A stretch of DNA of 64,000 nucleotides from Streptomyces sp. CB01580 (GTDB lineage Bacteria; Actinomycetota; Actinomycetes; Streptomycetales; Streptomycetaceae), in NCBI RefSeq assembly GCF_001905795.1, contig NZ_LIXJ01000021.1, forward strand, positions 62,001 through 126,000, in the 5' to 3' direction. This document shows positions 59,029 to 64,000 of the stretch, in pieces. Position 1 is the stretch's first letter. Each line of letters begins with the position of its first letter. The notes under the pieces were generated by a model, which was not told the DNA's origin, made no database searches, and was given only the letters and a program-made list of their open reading frames with translations. The translations under genes and the position numbers were made by a program.

Positions 59029-59984
59029 CCGGGCGAGCCTACGAGGTTCCGTCGATGCCCAACGTGGACGACCGTTCCGGCGGGACTACGGCAAGTTGCC
59101 GACGGGAGGCGGGTCAGCGTCACGCGCGTTCCAGCAGCGGGTCTCCAGCCGCCAGGGGTGTGCCGGAACTCGCGGAACAGGTGGGAGATCGATGCGAACG
59201 GCTGAAGCGTGGATGCGTCGTTCCTGGGGGCGTAGCGGGTCAGCAGGCTGCGCGGCACACGGCCGAAGGTCTCGGACGGCTTGACGTCCCGTAGCTGCAC
59301 AAGGTGCACGGGAGGCCGATCAGCGCTTCCGCAGCCCCAACGGGCAGGCCTGAAGTTCTTTGTGCGTACTCGGGATCAGCTTCGAAAAAGGCTCTGGAGT
59401 CGGGCGACGTCGTCGTCCCCGCCGATCTCCGTCACGTGCTCTGTTTGGTACATCCAGTCGGTATTACCTGGCCCGCCCCCATGGACAACCCGCTTTTGCA
59501 GTTGTGTGGTGCGGCATCTCGACCAGGTTCGACTAAGGGCTGTCCAGTAATCCCTGGCGGGCACGCGACGACAGCTGCGGCACCTCGCCGCATTGCCGGA
59601 ACATCGGCATACGTCCAGTATGCGACTGCACGACGCCCGGCCGGACTGATGCGGCTGTGCCACTCCACACGACCAATCCGAAACCTGGGCGGGAGGCCGC
59701 CGGGCGGTCTCTGCTCCATATCCACTCGTCGGCTACGGTACATGGACGGGCCACCCCTCCGGGGATACCCGCGAACTGCGCCTTGAATAGCGAAAGTTGG
59801 AAAACCAGTGGCGGTCCCCTCCTCCACGGTGGAGCAGCGTGACATCGAACGCGGCTCATCACCGCGAAGCAGGATGTCCACATACCCGGACGTATGCGGG
59901 TACTCCAGCGAATTGGCGAAGTGCCACGGCTGCCGCCGGCATGCCTGCCGGGGATGAAGGGACGTCCCTTACCAGGGGAAAAAG
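59029..59984. other. Gene-poor region with probable coding debris
   Basis: 956 bp without a confident gene and with falling GC toward 60 kb. Minus-strand fragments look once coding (RVPARDYWTALSRTW and TEHVTEIGGDDDVARLQSL around 59376-59580; FRIGRVEWHSR and RRAVAYWTYADVP around 59600-59720) but lie in different frames. Consistent with a decayed gene. No transposase identified. Confidence 0.45.
59957..59970. promoter_or_regulatory. Perfect palindrome AAGGGACGTCCCTT
   Basis: A 14-bp palindrome 15 bp upstream of the first gene of the WXG-like cassette. Candidate operator or mRNA hairpin next to its AGGGGAAAAAG ribosome-binding site. Confidence 0.45.
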
Positions 59985-60422
59985 ATGTCTTTTGAGAACG
60001 AGTGGGAGCAACTCAAGGCCGCTGCACGAGCGGAACATTCCACACGAATGCGCCTGAATCAGGCCCCTGGCGGAACGGGGCAGGATTCCAAAAAGAAGCT
60101 GCACGTGACCCCAGGGACCCTTCGAAGCTTCGCGAAGAAGGCGGAGGAAAAGGCGGCAAAGGAATTCCGGGAGGCGCATTCTGTTGCGGTATCAAAAACC
60201 TCCGAAGTGTCCGGATCCATGAAGGGGTTCACATGCGATGAGGCATTCATCAGCTTCATCGAATCCTGGAAGAAGGGTGTCAAATACGTTGTCGGCGCGA
60301 TCGGAGATGAGGGACTCGCCGCAAACCTGAGATCATCGGCGGACAGCTTCACAGCTCAAGACATAGATATACGAAACAGCTTTAGCGGTGCGGGCACATA
60401 CAAACCGGGCGACACCATCTGA
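59985..60422 (+). CDS. Small helical protein of a WXG-like (type VII) cassette
   Basis: A 145-residue mostly helical protein, MSFENEWEQLKAAARAEHST at the N-terminus, with Lys/Ala/Glu-rich helices (SFAKKAEEKAAKEFREAH) and DIDIRNSFSG near its end. Size and helical pattern suit an ESX/WXG100-type secreted partner or chaperone, but there is no W-x-G. Base composition is well below the surrounding genes, suggesting transfer. AGGGGAAAAAG precedes ATG 59985. Next gene is the larger W-x-G protein. Confidence 0.6.
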   Translation: MSFENEWEQLKAAARAEHSTRMRLNQAPGGTGQDSKKKLHVTPGTLRSFAKKAEEKAAKEFREAHSVAVSKTSEVSGSMKGFTCDEAFISFIESWKKGVKYVVGAIGDEGLAANLRSSADSFTAQDIDIRNSFSGAGTYKPGDTI

Positions 60423-60634
60423 GAGTTTCCATAAATCTCTGCCTCTGCGCGAGGGAGAGGGATTTTCGTGTGCCCCGTCCGCACGGCCGGTGAGGCCGAA
60501 GCCATACAAAGGCACCCGATGCCGGGTTTGGCGTGGCGGGGACCGAGCCCCCTAAGACAGTTCCAACACCGCGCTCAGGCCAACCATCACCAGCGCCACG
60601 ACCAACAGATAAGAACGACCCTTGGGGGACTTGC

Positions 60635-61684
60635 ATGTCGTTGACATATGCGGAACTCAGCGGAGTGAATCTTGATAAATTCTCTGCCGCCGTCGACGCC
60701 TGGGCAAACCTACCTGCACTCATTCACAGCGCCGGCTCGACCTTCAAAAATGAAGTGGCAAAGGGGCTCCGGGAGTCGGACTGGGAGGGAGAAGCGGCAC
60801 AAGCAGCTTTTACCGAACTGAACGGACTCTCACATCAGATCGATAATTCGGAGAACGAAGCAAAGAGTGTTCACAAACTCTTGAGCAACTGTCTCAACAC
60901 ATTTCGCTCACTGAAAGGTGAGCTGGAAAACATGGTGAACGGCCTCGAAGGGCATGAGCACCTTTCGATCAACTTGACTGACGGGTCGGTTTTCGTGGAC
61001 CCGAGAAAGGTTGAACCGAAAGACTTCGATAGCCTGACAACCGCATACCAGACCACCATATCCTCGTACAAGAAAAGAACGCTACAGGTTCTGCAGGATG
61101 CCGAGGAGGCCGACTCCACGCTTCGTTGGGCACTGCAGAATATGAGCGAGAGCTACGACATCGGATTCCTCCCCACCGCTCCGGCCTCTCTCGTGGAGGC
61201 CCGGAAGATGCGCAGAGAGAACGGTCTGGACAGTTCAGGAGGGAAGGGGAAGAAGATCTCCCTCAAAGAACTCTCCGACCAGGAGATTCAGACACGGATC
61301 GATAACGCTTCCCGCGGCAAATTCGGCAATAGTACCATCAAGCCGGTGGCAGAATTCCTTAGCTACAGGGCTTGGATGAACAGCGTGGACAGCATCGGCA
61401 AGAAGGACTGGGCCAGCGCCAGGTCTTATTTCATCGGCGGGACACCCGCCTATGCGGCCGGCATGGAGGCCTGGCTCATGGAGACTTCTGGCGGCGGAGG
61501 GCGGCACCGAAAGCCGACCTTGATGAACAGGGCTGGAAGCCTGGGCGGGAAGGTGTTCGGCGTCCCTGCTGCGCTTGTTGCCACTGGACTGGATTTCTAC
61601 TACACCCCGGCGCAGCATGCTTCGAACGAGCCCAACGCGAAAATCATGGCGCCAAAGGATCCAGGAAATGTTCACTGGAAGTAG
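60635..61684 (+). CDS. WXG-domain protein, putative type VII-secreted effector
   Basis: A 349-residue protein. Residues ~1-100 form the two-helix WXG100-like hairpin with W-x-G in SDWEGEAAQAAFTELNGL. A helical middle domain follows (~100-225) and then a basic/glycine-rich C-terminal part (SSGGKGKKISLKELSDQEI, then FGVPAALVATGLDFYY near the end). No known toxin motif is recognised. GGGGGA 5 nt upstream fixes ATG 60635. GC around 50-55% by eye, far below core genes. Could be an effector or a structural ESX substrate. Confidence 0.65.
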   Translation: MSLTYAELSGVNLDKFSAAVDAWANLPALIHSAGSTFKNEVAKGLRESDWEGEAAQAAFTELNGLSHQIDNSENEAKSVHKLLSNCLNTFRSLKGELENMVNGLEGHEHLSINLTDGSVFVDPRKVEPKDFDSLTTAYQTTISSYKKRTLQVLQDAEEADSTLRWALQNMSESYDIGFLPTAPASLVEARKMRRENGLDSSGGKGKKISLKELSDQEIQTRIDNASRGKFGNSTIKPVAEFLSYRAWMNSVDSIGKKDWASARSYFIGGTPAYAAGMEAWLMETSGGGGRHRKPTLMNRAGSLGGKVFGVPAALVATGLDFYYTPAQHASNEPNAKIMAPKDPGNVHWK

Positions 61685-61713
61685 GGCGTGAAAAATTGAA
61701 AGGGATGCGACGC

Positions 61714-61953
61714 ATGTCCGGACGGGCCAGACAGTTTTTGATCGGCGGGTTCCTCGGGAACCACCGGACCCTGATCATGGGGTTCATCGGGGTCGCAGCG
61801 GGCGTAATGGGGACGGTCTTCGGAATCTCCGACGGGGCGGGCGTCGGCGAAATCCTTTCATTTCTCGGGATCGGCACACTGGGATTGCTCGTCGTGATAG
61901 GAAGCGTATACGCCTTGGTGATTCGGTCCAAAGGTCAGAGACACTATCGGTGA
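61714..61953 (+). CDS. Small two-TM membrane protein of the WXG-like cassette
   Basis: A 79-residue protein with two TM helices (TLIMGFIGVAAGVMGTVFGI and LSFLGIGTLGLLVVIGSVYA) and basic ends. AAAGGG ~8 nt upstream favours ATG 61714; ATG 61705 is possible. 29 bp after the WXG-like gene, so the three genes form one unit. By position it could be an immunity or membrane partner. No family recognised. Confidence 0.6.
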   Translation: MSGRARQFLIGGFLGNHRTLIMGFIGVAAGVMGTVFGISDGAGVGEILSFLGIGTLGLLVVIGSVYALVIRSKGQRHYR

Positions 61954-62084
61954 CCTTGCCACTTCCAAGCCGGACGTATCGCGCTCGGTCTCGGTGCGCA
62001 AGGGCGTGAGTCACGCCCTCGTTGTCCTGCGTGACCTCGTATGCGGGGGCCATGCCACCGCCCGCCACACGCGGCATGACGGCG

Positions 62085-62121
62085 AACAGCTCCCGGCCGG
62101 AGAATCCGGCCGGGAGCTGTT
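62085..62121. terminator. Strong bidirectional terminator
   Basis: AACAGCTCCCGGCCGG (62085-62100), loop AGAAT, CCGGCCGGGAGCTGTT (62106-62121): perfect 16-bp stem, the boundary between the WXG-like cassette and convergent aspS. Confidence 0.9.
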
Positions 62122-62132
62122 TCACGTGGAAC
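62119..62132. promoter_or_regulatory. parS-like centromere site
   Basis: GTTTCACGTGGAAC differs at one position from the Streptomyces parS consensus GTTTCACGTGAAAC bound by ParB. It overlaps the end of the terminator stem and lies just downstream of aspS, in a non-coding stretch. Streptomyces parS sites cluster around oriC, which agrees with the core gene content here. Confidence 0.65.
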
Positions 62133-62192
62133 CTGGGGCACCCGAAACCAGGGGCCCGGGGTCGCCGGGCACCGGTGACGAGGGGTTCGCCG

Positions 62193-63968
62193 TCAGTCCT
62201 TGTCCTTCGCCGCGACCGGCTTGCGGAGCTGGATGTTCAGCTCGCGCAGGCGGGACTCGTCCAGCTCCGTCGGGGCGCCCATCATCAGGTCCTGGGCGTT
62301 GCCGTTGAGCGGGAAGGCGATGGTCTCGCGGATGTTGGGCTCGTCCGCGAGGAGCATCACGATGCGGTCGACGCCCGGGGCGATGCCGCCGTGCGGCGGG
62401 GCGCCGAGGCGGAAGGCGCGGAGCATGCCCGCGAACTCGTGCTCGACGGTCTCGCGGTCGTAACCGGCGATCTCGAACGCCTTGAGCATGACATCGGGCT
62501 CGTGGTTGCGGATGGCGCCGGAGGACAGCTCGATGCCGTTGCAGACGATGTCGTACTGCCAGGCCAGGATGTCGAGCGGGTCCTTCTCCTCCAGGTCCTT
62601 CATGCCGCCCTGGGGCATCGAGAAGGGGTTGTGCGAGAAGTCGATCTTGCCGGTGTCCTCGTCCTTCTCGTACATCGGGAAGTCGACGATCCAGCAGAAC
62701 CGGAAGACGTCCTCCTCGAAGTGGCCGGCGCGCTTGGCGGCCTCGACGCGGACGACGGACATGATCTTGGAGACCTCGTCGAACTCGCCCGCGCCGAAGA
62801 AGACGGCATGGCCGGGGACGAGGGACAGGCGCTCGGTGAGCGTCTTGACGTCGTTCTCGGTGAGGAACTTGGCGATCGGGCCGGCGAGGGCGCCGTCCTC
62901 GCCGACGCGGACCCAGGCCAGGCCCTTGGCGCCGTGCTGGACGGCGTAGTCGCCGAGGCCGTCGAAGAACTTCCGGGACTGGCCCGCGGTGTCCGGGACC
63001 GGGAGGGCACGGACGTGCTTGCCCGCGAACGCCTTGAACTCCGAGTCGGCGAAGATGTCGGAGATGTCGACCAGTTCCAGCTTGGCGCGCAGGTCCGGCT
63101 TGTCGTTGCCGTACTTCAGCATCGACTCGCGGAACGGGATGCGCGGGAACGGCGAGGTGACGTGGCGGCCGTTGCCGAACTCCTCGAAGAGCTCGGTCAT
63201 CAGCTTCTCGATCGGCTGGAAGACGTCCTCCTGCTCGACGAACGACAGCTCGACGTCGAGCTGGTAGAACTCGCCGGGCGAACGGTCCGCGCGGGCGTCC
63301 TCGTCACGGAAGCACGGCGCGATCTGGAAGTAGCGGTCGAAGCCCGAGATCATCAGCAGCTGCTTGAACTGCTGCGGGGCCTGCGGCAGAGCGTAGAACT
63401 TGCCCGGGTTCAGGCGGGACGGGACGACGAAGTCGCGGGCGCCCTCGGGGGACGTCGCGGTGAGGATCGGGGTCGCCATCTCGTTGAAGCCGAGGGCCAC
63501 CATCTTGGAGCGGATGGAGGCGATGACGGCCGAGCGCAGCATGATGTTGCGGTGCATGCGCTCGCGGCGCAGGTCGAGGAAGCGGTACTCCAGGCGCCGC
63601 TCCTCGTTGACCCCGTCCTCGGTGTTGATCGTGAACGGCAGCGGGGCGGCCTCGCCCAGCACCTCGACCTCGGTGACCTCGACCTCGATCTCGCCGGTCG
63701 GGAGCTCCGGGTTGACGTTCTCGGCGCCGCGCGCGGAGACCTTGCCGTCGATACGTACGACGGTCTCCTTGGTGAGCTTCGCCAGCGCCTCGTTGGCGGG
63801 GGTGCCGGGGCGGGCGACGAGCTGCACCAGACCGTAGTGGTCGCGCAGATCGATGAAGAGGATGCCGCCCAGGTCTCGGCGATTGTGCAGCCAGCCGCTC
63901 AGCCGGACGTCGGTGCCGACGTCAGAGGCGCGGAGCTCGCCGCAGGTGTGGGACCTGTACCGATGCAT
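62193..63968 (-). CDS. aspS: Aspartyl-tRNA synthetase
   Basis: A 591-residue bacterial-type class II synthetase. It has the N-terminal OB anticodon domain (~1-110: VRLSGWLHNRRDLGGILFID), class II motif 2 (FRDEDARADRSPGEFYQLD), the GAD insertion (~300-420) and motif 3 (GGIAPGVDRIVMLLADE). Ends with VAAKDKD. ATG 63968 gives the normal start MHRYRSHTCGELR. Charges tRNA-Asp; whether also tRNA-Asn depends on the genome. Confidence 0.97.
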   Translation of the reverse strand: MHRYRSHTCGELRASDVGTDVRLSGWLHNRRDLGGILFIDLRDHYGLVQLVARPGTPANEALAKLTKETVVRIDGKVSARGAENVNPELPTGEIEVEVTEVEVLGEAAPLPFTINTEDGVNEERRLEYRFLDLRRERMHRNIMLRSAVIASIRSKMVALGFNEMATPILTATSPEGARDFVVPSRLNPGKFYALPQAPQQFKQLLMISGFDRYFQIAPCFRDEDARADRSPGEFYQLDVELSFVEQEDVFQPIEKLMTELFEEFGNGRHVTSPFPRIPFRESMLKYGNDKPDLRAKLELVDISDIFADSEFKAFAGKHVRALPVPDTAGQSRKFFDGLGDYAVQHGAKGLAWVRVGEDGALAGPIAKFLTENDVKTLTERLSLVPGHAVFFGAGEFDEVSKIMSVVRVEAAKRAGHFEEDVFRFCWIVDFPMYEKDEDTGKIDFSHNPFSMPQGGMKDLEEKDPLDILAWQYDIVCNGIELSSGAIRNHEPDVMLKAFEIAGYDRETVEHEFAGMLRAFRLGAPPHGGIAPGVDRIVMLLADEPNIRETIAFPLNGNAQDLMMGAPTELDESRLRELNIQLRKPVAAKDKD

Positions 63969-64000
63969 CGTCGTTCATCCAGTCTTCGCGGTTCGGGGTG

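Noticed and set aside
59376..59881. Intact small genes on the minus strand in the debris region
   Set aside because: Coding-like pieces change frame and lack ribosome-binding sites; listed as debris only.

Overview
The window looks like chromosomal DNA of a Streptomyces or close relative. The evidence is high G+C with strong GC3, frequent GTG starts and 4-nt ATGA/GTGA overlaps, a conservon (DUF742 / MglA-type GTPase / P450), a polyprenol-phosphate mannosyltransferase, DUF1876 and DUF2630 proteins, and metG and aspS near each other. A parS-like 14-mer (13/14 to the Streptomyces consensus) beside aspS suggests the origin-proximal core, although oriC itself is not in the window. No tRNA, rRNA, CRISPR array or intact transposase was found.

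Layout. 0-5 kb: tail of a conservon (cvnC end, cvnD, a P450 that lacks the ExxR motif), then a second P450 translationally coupled to an enoyl-CoA hydratase-like gene. A CTAG-flanked MITE sits inside the first P450's terminator. 5-6 kb: a deletion-fused ECF sigma pseudogene and a VOC protein with a possible leaderless promoter. 6-17.5 kb: MMPL transporter, NarL-type two-component pair, single-domain cation channel with an unusual filter, VOC protein, phosphoribosyltransferase, mannosyltransferase, SDR and GNAT. 17.6-19 kb: DUF1876 and an alpha/beta hydrolase.

19.2-36.8 kb is the most interesting part. Two separate flotillin (SPFH) operons flank a K+/H+ antiporter pair (KhtT/KhtU-like), a TerB-like protein and a PucR-family regulator. 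The first operon is NfeD + SPFH. The second is a YqiJ-like OB-fold membrane protein + large SPFH, followed by a 1678-residue AAA ATPase of the DUF3686 type and an RCK-membrane-RCK protein. Both operons are preceded by the same pair of CCGG-type boxes at nearly the same spacing, and one copy lies between the PucR gene and the second operon. I read this as one co-regulated membrane/ion stress system.

36.9-54.9 kb: DEDDh exonuclease with an in-frame palindromic repeat; auxiliary-type trpS with a complete Trp-codon leader-peptide attenuator; WrbA; an LLM monooxygenase/FMN reductase pair; universal stress protein; membrane proteins; an MDR oxidoreductase with a repeat-expanded loop; DUF2630; FUSC transporter; S4 protein; a secreted-protein pseudogene; a TerF-type vWA protein with a long acidic repeat arm; an OmpR-type two-component pair; and metG.

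54.9-62.1 kb is accessory: Uma2 nuclease, L,D-transpeptidase lipoprotein, overlapping small Cys-rich genes, a SLOG-like protein colliding with a 3'-damaged HAD gene, 1 kb of debris, and a lower-GC three-gene WXG-like (type VII secretion) cassette. It is bounded by a strong terminator and the parS-like site. aspS closes the window on the minus strand.
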